From Inia geoffrensis (taxonomy: Eukaryota; Chordata; Mammalia; Artiodactyla; Iniidae): DNA of 64,000 nucleotides. The notes under the pieces are model-generated. The model searched no databases, was not told where the DNA came from, and saw only the letters and a program-made list of their open reading frames with translations. Positions 22,641-36,222 of this stretch are shown piece by piece (position 1 is the first letter of the stretch; every line of letters begins with the position of its first letter). The position numbers were made by a program, and so were the translations under genes. The stretch covers positions 168,754,815 through 168,818,814 of the forward strand of contig CM070900.1 in the NCBI GenBank assembly GCA_036417435.1. Direction: 5' to 3'.

Positions 22641-24585
22641 GGGCTAATCACGGGCAGCAATGTCTGCATTCTCATTTGTTTGGAGGCAATTAGCAACCTT
22701 GGACAGGGTGGACACTCCATGTAGATTAATGTTGTAGTTTGTGAAGCACAGCTTGGAGGGCACACGACAGGGTTCCTGCAGAGACATGCCTCAGTTTACC
22801 ATGTATATATTTCATCAGAATTCATTTTATTCTTTGAAATATTTGAAGAATTGTATTTAAGTAGATAGATCACGTGAATAAAGCAAATGAAAAATAAAAC
22901 TATATAAAGAAAGTAAAGAAAATAACAGCTTGTTCCCAGCCTTTGTTGTTTTTTAACCTCATCGTTGATATTTGAATATATTCCAGCTTCATCATGACTG
23001 CTTATTTTGGGCGTTTGAAGTTGTTAATTTTACCACTTTCTTCTATGTTATGTAATCCCTTTGAGGAATTAACACAGGAGTCTGATCTAAAATGTTAATT
23101 TCATTTAATGCAAATCTGGATTGCTAAACTCTGCAAGGCCAAAGCTAACATGAGCTCTCAGGGGCTGTCCCTCCAAACTGAATTGACAAATGACTTCTCA
23201 GATAGGCTTTCCATGAAGAAAAAATTTAGTGGAGCCTGTTGTTAATAGTCTTGGCATTGTTCATCAAAGAATATTTGTGTTTAATGTGAAATAAAGAGAA
23301 TTAGTAATAATACAATATTTTAATTTAATCAGACCTGGTGCCTTGACTACCAGGGTTCTAGGTGTGGTGAAAGTGGAAATACAGATACAATAGAGAATAA
23401 GTTAAATAAGTTTTGTGATCTGAAATTTTATTCACAAGTTCCAGTATAAATTCATGAATCTTTTTGTGAAATATTTTTCCTATCACTGACTCAGAAAGGT
23501 TGAGAAAGAGTAAACAGTAGCCTCTTCTAGGAAATAACCAGTGTCAAAAATCACTACTGGTGTCCATATTATGGTCTTTAAATACCATTTCCCACTGAAA
23601 AACAAATGAGAAACACATTAACGGGGTTCCACATAAAAACGACTTATTCTATGTCTGGGACAGAACACAAGCCAGATGAGTCTGGACCATTCTGGTTACT
23701 AGTTAGCACAGAAATTATAATAGCTATTGGGGTCTTACCAAGAAGACTCAGGAGAAAACCTGAAGCAGCATCTACTGGAAAACAATGAAAAATTTAAGCA
23801 TTAAGAATTTGAGGTGAAAAATTGAATGTCAAAAAGATGGAAAATTTGAGCATCAATAAGTTATTGCATGAACCAAACCATAGGCTAACTACAGGCTTAT
23901 AAGGTAAATTTTCTCATGGTATGATCATTATTTTGTAATAAAAGGATGATGTAATTAGTATAAAACCATTGTGTAACAAAAATAACTAATCACTTAATGG
24001 ATCTAGCAATGGAGGATCAGCTAATATAATATGAAGAGCTACAGTGAGTGTTATGTGACTCTGTTAAAACCAATTATCAACTATGAGGTAGTCGCCAAGA
24101 AATCACACATGAATGTGATTGAGTTTTTACTTAACACCACCAACTTATAGGTAAAAAGAATGAACAGAGAAACATGTTAAACTATACTTTGAGATGCAAT
24201 TTGCAAAACATAGTGAGGGAAACTTTATCTGGTTTTCTCAACAAATGCGTTTCAAGGAAAATAAAAAAAATAAACAGAGGTATAGAAAAAATAGAAAACA
24301 CACTAATAAACAAAACAGGCTATAGCATTTTAATGTTGAGGGTTACACACTATAGTGATAAAACAATACAGTTGTAAAAAGTATAAAATAAGAAAATGCA
24401 AAGTAAAAAAGTCCGAATAGTGATGACTCTTGGAGAGAGAAAAGAATTGTGATTACGAAGAGGCATTTGAAGACATCTGGCTTGGTTGCCAAGGGTCTAT
24501 CTTCAGAATAGATTTTTACATTTTATGATGCATCATTAATAAGCTATTAATTTGTTTTATGTGGTTGTCTTATTGGTATTAAAAT
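22641..24585. other. unannotated AT-rich DNA
   Basis: About 1.9 kb with no gene or named repeat. Confidence 0.5.
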
Positions 24586-24589
24586 TATA

Positions 24590-26104
24590 AAAAAAATAAT
24601 AAAGAAAATAATTCAGGAATTCTACTTCTGCCTTTGATAGAATAATGTGTGCTGGTCTTATATCTCTCTGTAAATTCCTACAGAATTGAAAGAAATATAT
24701 AAAATTACTGTTTTCAGATATTGTGATATAGGCATCATAAGACTGTAATTCCTGAGAGAAGGAAGACAACAAGTTTAGCTCTAGATTGCTTCAGGTTTCT
24801 GCATGAAAGTAGTTTCCAGACCATTAAGAAGGAAGAAGAAACAAACACAAGTAGAACAACAATCTTGCTGAGCTGAGGAGAATAATATGTGAGTTTGCTA
24901 AGGTTCAGGTAGCTAGAATATGAGGGCTAGAGTATCAGAGAACAGTAATTTGAGTAAGAATGACATCCAGAAATGTACCGAATACTAAACAGGGCTCAGA
25001 AATATTTGTTGAAACCAGAGTGATTAAGATCCCAGGAGAGTCATATCTTACCTGTAGTGCTAAATTTAGCTCTACAAAAAAAAGTTACTTTAGACCTGCG
25101 CTAATAATGCTTAAAAGCAATCCTTGAAAGAATTAGGCTCATCTATAATTATCTTAAATACTAGCCAAAAAAATTACAACACTTCTTTAAGGGAAAGAAA
25201 CAGAATTCACTCTCAACAATATAACATCTTTGTTTTCAGCATATAATAAAAAAAATTAAGACATGCAAAGACCAAAATAATAAATAAATAAAAATAACTG
25301 AATAAAAACCAGAAACATAATCATGAGAATATCATTAATATGAAGGAACAACAGCACAAAGAATAAGGAAATTAAAATATTTTTTAAAAAATGTCTTACA
25401 TTATATGTGAAGTGTTAAAATATGATTTGTAAGAAAACTGTGATAAATTAAAAATACATATCATGAAGCAGAAGTAACTGTTATAAAAGACCCAAAGAGT
25501 GTATATTGTAAGTCAACATAGGAGATACAATGGCTCAATTCATTTAAAAAATGGTATAAATAAACAAAATTGATAAACCTATAATAGACCAAACAAGGAA
25601 GAAATGAACATAGGTCATAACTATAGGTCCTAAAAACATTGAAATGACAAAAGATATTATGGTCAAATTTATGCCAACATAATGTACAGACATGTTAATG
25701 ACACAGGTCACCCAAACTGACACAAAAAGAAATAAAAAATCTGAGTATACCCATATTTATCAAATAATTGAATTTGCATGCCCTGGTATCTTCTCTGGTG
25801 AATTTCATGAAGTATTTTAATAACCAATAAACACTTATTCTGTGCAAATTCTTTCAGAAAAAAAAAAATTTGACATACATATATATGCAATTCTGGGGAT
25901 AGCATAACACTGCAGTAAAAATTAGAGAGTTTTTTTTTTAAAGCAAAACTACAGATAAACGTCACTGATTACTACAGATGTAAAAGTCTTAAAATACTAG
26001 ATAAATTAAATCCATCATATATGTATATGTTTCTGGATTTTATATATTATAATAATATAATATTGTATATATACAAGATATTAAATATTCATGATATTAA
26101 CATG
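24590..26104 (+). mobile_element. ancient L1 (L1M/HAL1-type), 5' part
   Basis: The first 0.9 kb looks like an L1M 5' region and ORF1 (TTCAGCATATAATAAAAAAA, CATGCAAAGACC, GAAGGAACAACAGCACAAAG, AAGACCCAAAGAG). From about 25480 it follows ORF2 in order: AATTGATAAACC, GAAATTGAA-like, the region TCTTCTCTGGTGAATTTCAT (25791-25810) that encodes the conserved G-F-T-G-E-F segment, and an AAAACTACAGATAAACGTCA segment at 25944. Stops and shifts are everywhere. It continues at 26536. Confidence 0.6.
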
Positions 26105-26535
26105 TAAGATGTCTATTGAGGAAAACAGCCCACCAGGACTACTAGGGAAGGGAAAACGGGTAGGCAGGCAAATTCTGAAGGCAGTGGGCAGTCTATTAAA
26201 GATGAGACAGAGGGGAGAATTGGATAGGAAGAACCTCAGACTATGGTACAGCTCTTACAAACTCTTAATGAGGTTGGTAGGAATTTCCAGAGCGAGAGTT
26301 GTACGTGAAATGAAGGCTACATCTTGTAGTAATAGTCGCCTTCTGTGCTCATTCATGAGCTTGGAACAGCCCAGGGTAAGCATGACATCCGCATTCAAGG
26401 AAGGGCCAACTGAGACTGTTAATTGACCAAGCTCTCTGAGGCAGGTCTTGAAGGAGATTTGAGTAGTGTATTTCCAAGTTTGCCAAAATAAACAACTGTG
26501 GTTTATCCTAATAAGATAAAGTTGGCTGCACACTT
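26105..26535. other. unclassified segment inside ancient L1
   Basis: About 430 bp, less AT-rich than its surroundings, which interrupts the ORF2 order between the 25944-26015 part and the part resuming near 26540. Two overlapping frames (111 codons on + at 26091-26426, 92 on - at 26255-26533) have no family I recognise. An inserted old transposon is the simplest reading. I see no clear TSD or terminal repeats. Confidence 0.45.
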
Positions 26536-28620
26536 AAAAATTATGTAATGAATTTCATTGTATTAACTGAAGAAAGAAGAAAATCCATATTATTCCCTCA
26601 AAATGTCTTAAATTTTTAAATAAAATTAGCCATTAAATTAAAAAATGACTCTTGGAAATCTAGGAATAGAAGATAAATTTCTAAAAATGGGTGAATGGCA
26701 TTTATCTCTAAGGTCATATTTAACAGGAAAAAAAAAGAATATTTTTCACCTAAAATCAACAGCAGTGCAAAGATGCCCTCATTGCTTTAAACAATATTAC
26801 CTAGGTCTTAGCAGGTGCAAGAAAGCAAGGCATAGAAAAAAATACGTTAGAAACGAAATAATAAATTTTCTGTCTTCACGTAATTGTACATATAAAACAT
26901 CATAGGAAATCAAAAAAAGGTACTAGAACATACAATTTTATTTAACAAGTCCACAAAATAACAGGTCAATATACCAAAATCTACTGTAGTTTGTAAACAA
27001 TAGCCATGAACAAATAGAAAATAAAAGCAAAAATCAATGCCATTGACAGTCATCCAGAAACATGAACTATAAGGAGTAATGTTAACAAAATTTATGCAAG
27101 TACTGTATACAGAAAACTAAGAAGCATTACTGAGAGAAATTAAAGACGACCTAAAGAAATGGAGAGATATACATTTTTGAGGATTACAAGCCTTAATAAT
27201 GTTAAGATATCAATTTTTTTTTCAAATTTATTTACGTAGATTCAATGCAATTTTAAGCAAACTTCAGCAGAGTTTTTTATTGGAGAAATTGACACTGATT
27301 CCAAAATTTATAGTTAAATGTAAAGGATATAAGATACTTAAACAATTTTTAAAAAGAACAAATTTGGAAGACTTACATGCTTGAGATTAAAACTTTCTGT
27401 TATGCTACAGTAATCTAAACAAAGTAGTATTTCTGTAAGAATAGACATAAAGATCAATGGTGTGGAATATAGAGACCATAAATGTAGAAATATTGAAAAA
27501 ATCATTGGAAAACATGAGAAAGGTCTCCATGAAAAAGCAAATTAGAAAAAAACTTTATGACCTCTGGTTAGGAAAATCTTTTCTAGCTAGGACACAAAAG
27601 CATCAAGCATTCAAAAATATGATACGATTTATCTAATCTTATTACTCCTTTGTGGTAAGACACCTTCTAAAAAAAGAAAAGTAAGCCTCAAATGGGGACA
27701 AAATAGTTGGCATACGTTATTAGACAAAGGACTTGGGTAAACGATTTATAAGACTTCCTCAACTTCGATGAATGTCAACACTCGAATAATTAAAAAGGAC
27801 AAATATGTGAACACATACTTCCCCCAAAAAAGATATATGAATGTTCCATAATCACATGAAAAGACACAACATTAATAATCATGGAGAAAATGCAAATTAA
27901 AACCACAATGAAATGCCATACATAAATCAACCACTAAGAGAGCTAAAATCAAGACTTGCCAAATACTGGTGAGAATGTGCAGCACCTTAATCTCTCAGAC
28001 ATTGTTGTTCAGAGTGTAAAATAGTTTGCCAGTTTCATATAAACTTAAATATGCATTGCCCATAAGATGAACTAATTTAACTTCTAGGTACTTAACCAAG
28101 AGAAAATTAAACTGATAAACAGAGAATGACTTGTACATATGTTCAATGTTCGTAGTAATTTTATTTATAAAACGTTCAAAACCAGAAACAGTACAATTAT
28201 CTGTCAAGTGATTGAATAAACATTGTGATATATACATATGAATACTACTTGGTAATGTGAAAGATCGAGCTGCTAATAAGCATGACAGCAAAGATGAATC
28301 TCAAAAATAGCTTCCTGAGTAAAACAAGGCAGTATAACCCTAAGATTTTACTTATATGAAATTTTAGAACAAGCAGGACTAATCTTTAATCAGAGAAAGC
28401 AGAGCAGTGTTTGCATTATGGCTGAAGTATAGAATATGAGGGATGAGGATAATTGGAAAGAAAACTTTATGGGGCTATAGATATGCCTTATAATCATTAT
28501 TAACGTGGTTTTTCCAAGGTTATATGTTTTTATACTTCACCAAAATGTACACCTAAAATGTGTTTATTTTATATGGAAATTATACCAAATAGTATTTTTT
28601 AATTAAAAATACAAGGTAAT
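26536..28620 (+). mobile_element. ancient L1, ORF2 3' half and 3' UTR
   Basis: Resumes the L1 order: a T-N-K-x-E-E segment near 26560, an ATCAACAGCAGTGCAAAGAT segment (26756-26775) where the family's R-Q-G-C-P region lies, GACCTAAAGAAATGGAGAGA (27149-27168), TAGATTCAATGCAATTT (27237-27253), GCTACAGTAATCTAAACAAA, then the ORF2 end (CATGAAAAGACACAACATTA, ACCACAATGAAATGCCATAC at 27902-27921) and a 3' UTR to about 28620. It is an immobile relic. Confidence 0.7.
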
Positions 28621-29592
28621 AGAATTTTATTTTTTGTGGTCCAGTCTTGCAAATGTAAAATCAGATGTTTGTCGTGTTGTGTTTTGGACATGTGTACACA
28701 TTAATGCATTAGTTTGCATACCTATTAAAACTGAAAAATATTTTTTAAAAATATCTATCTCTAAAATTCATTATGAAGCCCTAACTTCAATATAAAGTTA
28801 AGTAACTAAACCAAGTTCTCATTTCGTTTCAGTAGGTAATATTCTGTTACTGTTACATAGATAAAATAGGATTTTCCCTAAAGTAACTTGAACTTATTAA
28901 GTAAAGATAAAATACATTGTAATATTTATAACAATATTCATGATGTATTAACTGGTTAATATTTTTTTTTAGTTTTCTGCTCTATTTCTTGGTTCGATAA
29001 AACATTAACTCTTTAAATAAAATTATTATATTTATCAATGAGTAGTATTATAAATAATATTATCAAGTTGAAACAATAGAAATGCCAAAATTCAAATTAA
29101 AATAAAAACAACTTCTGTGGCTGTCATGTTAATTAATCCATTTGGAATGCAAAATCTATTTAGACAAATTATTTACATGCTTCTGTGAATAAACAACAAT
29201 TTAACTAGGTCATCTACCAGAAAAGAGAGAAAACATTTGTATTTGCACAGCAAAAGGAACACTAGATTTCATCTCAAGTTCAGTGAAGCTGTATGAAAAT
29301 CTCAGCTGAATGGTAAAAAACATAATAAGAAATGCTTTTAGGCTCAAACAAAAACAATCCCTACAATTTTAATGTAACAGGAATCAGGAAAGCATACCAA
29401 TTAAAAAAACTATTTTGTAGTGAGAATAAAAATGTGAAGGTGATTTTGAAATATCCAATTGTACTAAGTGCACGTGAACTGTAATTAACTGGATTGGGGA
29501 TGAGGACAAGATAGTTCTTCGGATAAACAGTATTGGACTAACAATCCAAAGAAAAATTTTCTTTATAGATGATATCTTAATACTAAGTTTTA

Positions 29593-29595
<3 letters not shown>
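28621..29595. other. unannotated AT-rich DNA
   Basis: No gene or repeat recognised. Confidence 0.5.

Positions 29596-29627
<32 letters not shown>
29596..29627 (+). repeat. (CT)16 microsatellite
   Basis: A 32-bp uninterrupted CT run, next to the antisense L1 3' end. Likely length-polymorphic. Confidence 0.98.
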
Positions 29628-29631
<4 letters not shown>

Positions 29632-30120
29632 ATTGTGGTAAAAACCACATAACATGAAATCTACCCTGTTAACAAATCCTAAGTGGACATTGTTAACTAT
29701 AAGCACAGTGTGGTACGGCTGATCTCTAGAATTTACTCATCTTGCATGAATAAAGCATATACGCATTTTGTAACAACTCCACATTTCTCCCTCCCCACAC
29801 CCTTGGTAACCACCATTCTACTTTTCATTTTGACCACTTTGAGTATCTCATAGATGTGGAATCATGCAGTATCTTTCTGTGACTGTCTTATTTCACTTAA
29901 CTATTTCCCCAAATTTCATCCATGTTGTAGCACATGACAGGATTTCCTTCTCTTTATGGCTGAATAATATTGCACTGTATATACCACATTTTCTTTATCA
30001 TTTATACATCCATGGACATTCAAATGGCTGGCATCTGAAAGAATATTTTATTAAAGTTTCTTTACCCCTTAAAAAATATGTGTGCATCTGGCATGGTGCT
30101 CCATCATTGATCCTTACTTT
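29628..30120 (-). mobile_element. old L1 (L1MA/MB-type) 3' region, antisense
   Basis: Begins TTTTTATTGTGGTAAAAACC and continues ACCACATAACATGAAATCTA, CACAGTGTGGTACGGCTGAT, AACTCCACATTTCTCCCTCC, CATAGATGTGGAATCATGCA and GGCTGAATAATATTGCACTG, the usual antisense order of the 3' UTR and ORF2 end. The 86-codon + frame here is a shadow. Confidence 0.85.
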
Positions 30121-30299
30121 CTAAATTTAAATTATTATTTAAGTGCCTTTTTAAAGAGTGAATTGGCAGTTCTTTCCCATGATTGCAGGTAGTTATATTA
30201 CATGGCCAAAGAAATTACAGAATTAGTGCAAGCTCTTTTTCATTATTTTTGTCAACATTTCCTGGGCTTTTTATAAAAACATATTTATTCCAAGTGAAG

Positions 30300-30520
30300 T
30301 TAATTTGATTGGCAGTTTCAAAAATTAATTTTGAACATGATTTTTATTCAAATTTGTTAAAAGATATTGATTGGGGAGAACTTACATGTTTTATTTTGGG
30401 TTTTCCATATAGGAACATGAAATACGCTTCCATTTTATTTTATTTTATAGAAGTTTTTATTATTTTATTCATAGAAGTCCTACACATTTCTTTTTAGAGT
30501 AATCCCATAAACCTATAAAA
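30300..30520 (-). mobile_element. old L1 ORF2 fragment, antisense
   Basis: The + strand reads TTGATTGGCAGTTTCAAAAA, TTTTGAACATGATTTTTATT, CATATAGGAACATGAAATAC, matching the antisense ORF2 C-terminal half of L1M-type elements. It may belong with the fragment ending at 30120 after a deletion. Confidence 0.55.
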
Positions 30521-31589
30521 AATATAGCTCTTTCCTTCTGTTTTTTTGTTTCTATTATTTAAAAAAGCTAATTTTTAACCTAATTTATATTTTAATATTA
30601 TAATTACCAGCTTTAGTAATTTATTCAGATCTGTATCATTTTCCCCCCCGATACCTTACTTTTATTTATTTTGGAGACAGTGACTTTGAGATTTTATATT
30701 GATGATTTTACTACTTGAATTTTTTAAACTATTTAAAACTATCTTTAAGCATTTTATCAAGCACCTATTTACTTGATTGGTAATATGTTGGTTTAACTAA
30801 ACATTCTGTCATTATATCTTTTTTGTTTATTTTTCTGTCTATCCTTTTGTAAGTGATGCATTTACCTTTTGTAAGATTAAAAGAAACTTTTCTTCCCTTA
30901 TGGGCTGAAGTATAATCACCTCTGGCCCTGTCCTTTTTATTCTCATCTTTCTTCTCTTAACTTCTCAGTTCCTTGGGAGGAAAAAAGCAATAAAGTAGTT
31001 CATACAACTAAAAACAAATTAGTCTTCAGAGTAGATCCAATATAAACACATCAAACACATCTTTATCAGAAGGGCACATGCAATGGAAAGACAAATGTAC
31101 ATTTCCTGCATGTGAATGATAGAATGTTCTACCCAGGATTGGCCCACTATCCCATGGGAAGGTTACAGGAATATTATCCCAAATATGGAATCATGAGTGA
31201 GATGGATAGAATCTGGCATGCACTGAGGCAGAGGAAGATAAGATATAGAGGTCTCCAGCTTTTCACTGGATTTGGAAACTAAGAGCAGAATCTCTGCTTT
31301 GCTTTAAGTCTGAAGAATGTGGCAACCTCTGGTCATTGACTGGGGAAGCTCAGCTACCAGTTTCAAGGATGATAAAGAGACTTTCCAAATTCCACTGGGT
31401 TAAACGGACTGAATTCCATACCACTTATGTGGAATATTGCTTTCATCCCCCCACCTCAGCACCCTCATCTTTTGAAATTTTTAAGATGATGATAACAACA
31501 TCCTTTGCCAGAGATAAAACTTTCCAAGATCCAGTCCGTGAATTCTCAGTTAAAAAAAGACTTGAAAGCAAGTTTTAGAATTAAGGGTT

Positions 31590-31590
<1 letters not shown>
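30521..31590. other. unannotated DNA
   Basis: AT-rich to about 30960, then more balanced sequence to 31590. The 80-codon frame at 31336-31578 has no recognisable family. Confidence 0.5.
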
Positions 31591-32310
<720 letters not shown>

Positions 32311-32690
32311 TTTTAAATTTGACATTAATGCTCTTTGGTGCTTTGTGTTAAATATTTATTTAGTTTTCAGTAATTTATTCAATTTATTTCTCCTTGATCT
32401 TCTGTCTTCCTCTTCTTATATAATATAATTAAATCATTTTAATTCATTTTATGGGCAAAATCTGAGAGAGGTTTCCACTTTCTACAATTTCCAATTGTTT
32501 AGTCTCATTTTCTACTTTATATCCAATGTCAGTTCTTCCCATATATTTAATTTTTCTATAAAACTGTAACTTTTCTATTTTCATTAGATTTTAATTTTTA
32601 AAAAGTCATATAGAACATTCAGTATTATCCTCTGAATAATCACATTGTAGCTAAGCACTCTGTAATTGATTGGTTAAATTATTCTAGGCC
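32311..32690. other. unannotated AT-rich DNA
   Basis: Nothing recognised. Confidence 0.5.
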
Positions 32691-33060
32691 CTGAAATAAG
32701 CACATTCTGAAATCTCAGTGGGTTCACCAAGTAAAGATTTTATTTCTTGCTCTGCTACAGTCCAGTGCAGGTCAGTAGTGGAAGAAGTAAGAAGATTACT
32801 GCTCAGTGTAATAACTCAGGAGCTTAAAAGTCTTCCATCTGAAGGCCTTGCTGTGTTCTAGGGCACCATTTCCCACTACAGGATACTGGCTGATGATAAG
32901 GACCAGGAGGGAAAAGACACACCTGCTTTTTAACTCCCTAGAACTTGAATAACCCATGTTACTCCTACAGACATTCTAATGGTGTGAACACTTCACATAT
33001 CACCACCCAGATACAAGGGAGTTGAAACATGTTTTCTAGTCAAGTCCGAGCAAATAGATA
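32690..33060 (-). mobile_element. old mammalian interspersed repeat, class unsure
   Basis: The order TGAAATCTCAGTGGGTTCAC, AAGATTTTATTTCTTGCTC, AGTCCAGTGCAGGTCAGTAG, AGTCTTCCATCTGAAGGCC recalls a common old mammalian repeat whose name I cannot fix. A shorter similar segment is at 33640-33790 (CATCCTCATGGTGATTCAGA, GGGACTTTGCCATCTTCAAC). Both are strongly diverged. Confidence 0.35.
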
Positions 33061-34197
33061 AAAAATGATTTTATAAGAATTCTCTCTTCATTACATACTG
33101 CTACATGTTAATACTTGTGTTGTTTGTCTCTCTGCCAATAATGTTATTTTACCTGTTCTCAGTATGTGAGAATATAAAAAGAATATATGCCCTTTTTAGG
33201 TAACTGAAGTATTTATGCCATTGTGCTCTACATGAACAATTCTTATTAGTTTTAATGATGAAAATTAACAGATAAATCACCACACTGTATATGGTAGTAA
33301 AGGTATAATGGATGCAAAGTTACTGTTAGATAGCAGATAGAAATATCCTAATATTGGAATTTAAAAAAATTACAGTAAAAAATTATCACTCACATTATAA
33401 TAATGTCTGTAATTAGTTATCGGTACTAGTTTCATTTAATTTTACTTTTTTTTTTTGCATTTTCTAAAATGTCAATTCTGTAGTAGCATATGTTCAGTTG
33501 CAACTTCCAGACACTTGTGAGTTAAACACACTTGTGGAAATTCCTTTCCTGATCAGTGAATCACTACAATATAGCTGTTGGAAAGAACTGTACTTAATAA
33601 TGTTAGCCAATGTCACAAACAGCAAAGCGTTTAATGGTTAAGACTAAGAAATTTGTTTTTCTGGCACATGATGTTTAAAATTGTTTTATTATCATCCTCA
33701 TGGTGATTCAGAAATTAAGGATCTTTTTATTCTGGGACTTTGCCATCTTCAACACATGGCTTGGAAATTCACTATCCACATCTACTAAGCTAACAGAAGG
33801 GAATATAGTAAAGTAATTAATTCAGGAAGCTTTGATGGCCAACGCCTGCAAGTTATGCATGTATTTTCTGTACATTCATGATTGACTGTATCAGACACAT
33901 GGCTATATTTAATGTCAAGTATGAGAAATGTATTGCATAATGTATCATTGAAAAATAAAACAGGCTTTGGTGAGCAACTAACAATATCTCTTTCCAGATT
34001 TTAAATCCATCTATCCTTAATGAAAAATTTTACCTATAAATGGACTTTGAGTATAAGTTCTAGAATAAAACAATACCAAAAACAATAGAGGAAAATGCTA
34101 AACTATAAGACATACATGCAGATTATGTATGATGGATTAACAAATAGCAGATTTGTAATCCAGAGCAATAAATCATAGAGACCAATAAAATGATGTA
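33061..34197. other. mostly unannotated DNA
   Basis: No gene. Apart from the possible old repeat at 33640-33790, nothing recognised. Confidence 0.5.
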
Positions 34198-34277
34198 TTG
34201 GGTTGGCCCTAAAGTCATTCAGGTTTTTCCGTTACATCTTAACGGAAAAACCCAAACGAAATTTTTGACCAAACCAG
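34198..34277. mobile_element. 80-bp mariner-derived MITE
   Basis: An inverted-repeat element: the left arm starts TTGGGTTGGCCC and the right arm ends TTTTTGACCAAACCAG. The centre CCGTTACATCTTAACGG folds back on itself. It is flanked by TA at 34196-34197 and 34278-34279, the mariner target duplication. Length and structure match the short palindromic mariner derivatives of cetartiodactyls (analogous to primate MADE1). It has no transposase and relied on one elsewhere. The arms are somewhat diverged. Confidence 0.92.
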
Positions 34278-35780
34278 TATTTAAAGATAGGAAGGTAAAG
34301 CCTTGTCCAACAGGAAATCTAAAGACAACTAAGCTCAAATTCTCAAGTAAAGGTGAAATAAGGGTACTTAAGATATATTGAAGACAAAAGCAAAGATATT
34401 TTATGGCCTTCAGTTCCTCCCAGACAGAATGATTAAACATGTACTTTACCAAAAGGAAAAATATGAGAAAGAAATGTGAGTAAATGATTTAGTAAGTCCA
34501 AATGGTAATTAACTGCAGAAATAGTTGAATAAGTGATGCATGTATTTTGGGACTTTATAAGTCCTATGCTTGTTCAATTTAAGGAGAAATTACAACAAAT
34601 ATAAGTTCATTCAAACTAATATGTAAAATAATTTTCCCTATATTATTTGATTTTGACAAATACTGCTTATAGTTTTATTTTGTTTTACACATACAGATTT
34701 TCTTCCTAGTCAATACATAATAACTGAGGATGCTGAGAAATTGTAGAAGTATATTCCTTAGTACATATAGTATGCTGTATACTCTACATACATTTTGAAA
34801 ATATTAGTTGTGAATTCCATTTTCAAACATATCTGTTATAGTTTAAGAGCGCAGGTATATCTTTACTCCAGCATTATTGTACCAAAACAGGTGAGAATAT
34901 TGCAAATGAACTTCAACTTACATTCTCCATATGGATAGATGTCCCTCGAATAATTTCTTCAGCCTACTAAATATATAGTATACTGAAAAAAAAAATCTTG
35001 ACAGTTAATGCTGAAGGTTTTGTCAATCATATTTAAAAATTCACACTAACAAAACCCTCTCTTCATGACAAAATAAAATAAAATAATTCTCAGAAATGAT
35101 TTTTTTAACGGATGATTATCTGACTTAGCTTTCATCTTGGATTAAAGAAAACCTAACCTAAATTCCAATAACTTTGCTGTCTATATTTTAAATAGATATG
35201 TTATTGCCTTTATCAGTTACCATAGATTTGGCCTTTATACGTCATTTTGGCAATTTACATTGAAATAATTAAAACCTCCATCGAATGCCACATACACAAC
35301 AGTTAAAAAAAAAAAAAAAATCAGGCCATATCTCCAACATTTTGCTTGGAATTCTCCTTAGCTATGTATCCAAGTTCATTGCTTAACAGTTCTGCTTTCC
35401 ACCCAACAGTAGAAACCAATTCAGCCAAGTTGTCTGCCACTTTATAATAAGGATCTTCTTTCCTCAAGTTTCCCATAATATGTTTCTCATTTTCTTCTGA
35501 GATCTCAGCAGAAGCACATTTAATTTTCCACCAACATTCTGTTCATGGTGATATATATTTTTTCTCTAAAGTAACAGTAGCATCTTCTACCATGTTCCTC
35601 ATAACACATAAGCCCTCGCCAATATCACCTTTAGCATCCATATTTCTACCAACTGACTTTTCAAAGCAATCTAGTCTATTTATATCAAATGCCTCCAAGT
35701 TTGTCCAGCCTCTATTACAAAGTTATTTCCACATTTTGAGGCATTTGTTACAGCAGCACCACACATTCAGTACCAAATTC
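34278..35780. other. unannotated AT-rich DNA
   Basis: About 1.5 kb with no gene. A 17-base A run at 35306-35322. Confidence 0.5.
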
Positions 35781-36222
35781 TGCCTCAGTTTCCTAGGGCT
35801 GCTATAACAAAATACCACAATCTATGTGGCCTAAAATAAACTGAATTTATTCATTCACATTTCTGGAGGCTGTAAGTCCAAAATTAAGATATTAGCCATT
35901 CCATGCTCTTTCTCAAGTCTCTAGGGAAGAATCTTTGCCGGTCCTAGTTTCTGGTCACCCCAGGCGTTCCTTGGTTTGTGGTAACATAGCTCCAATCTCT
36001 GTCCCCTTCTTCAAATTGTCTTCTCTGTGTGTCATTTTTGTACTTTTAGCTTCTTGTGAGGACACCAGTCATTGGATTTAGGGTCCATCTTAAATCCAAG
36101 CTGATTTCATCTCAAAATCCTTAACTAATTACATCTGCAAAGAATCCATTTCCAAGTAAAGTCACATTCTGAAGTTCTGGGTGAACATGAATTTGGCGGG
36201 AACACTATTCAACCTACTATAA
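35781..36222 (-). mobile_element. MLT1-like MaLR LTR, antisense
   Basis: Clear antisense order: AGTTTCCTAGGGCTGCTATA, AACAAAATACCACAATC, TTTCTGGAGGCTGTAAGTCC, CAGGCGTTCCTTGG, AGGACACCAGTCATTGGATT, CTAATTACATCTGCAAAGA, AGTCACATTCTGAAGTTCTG, CACTATTCAACC. Solo LTR with no internal sequence seen. Confidence 0.88.
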
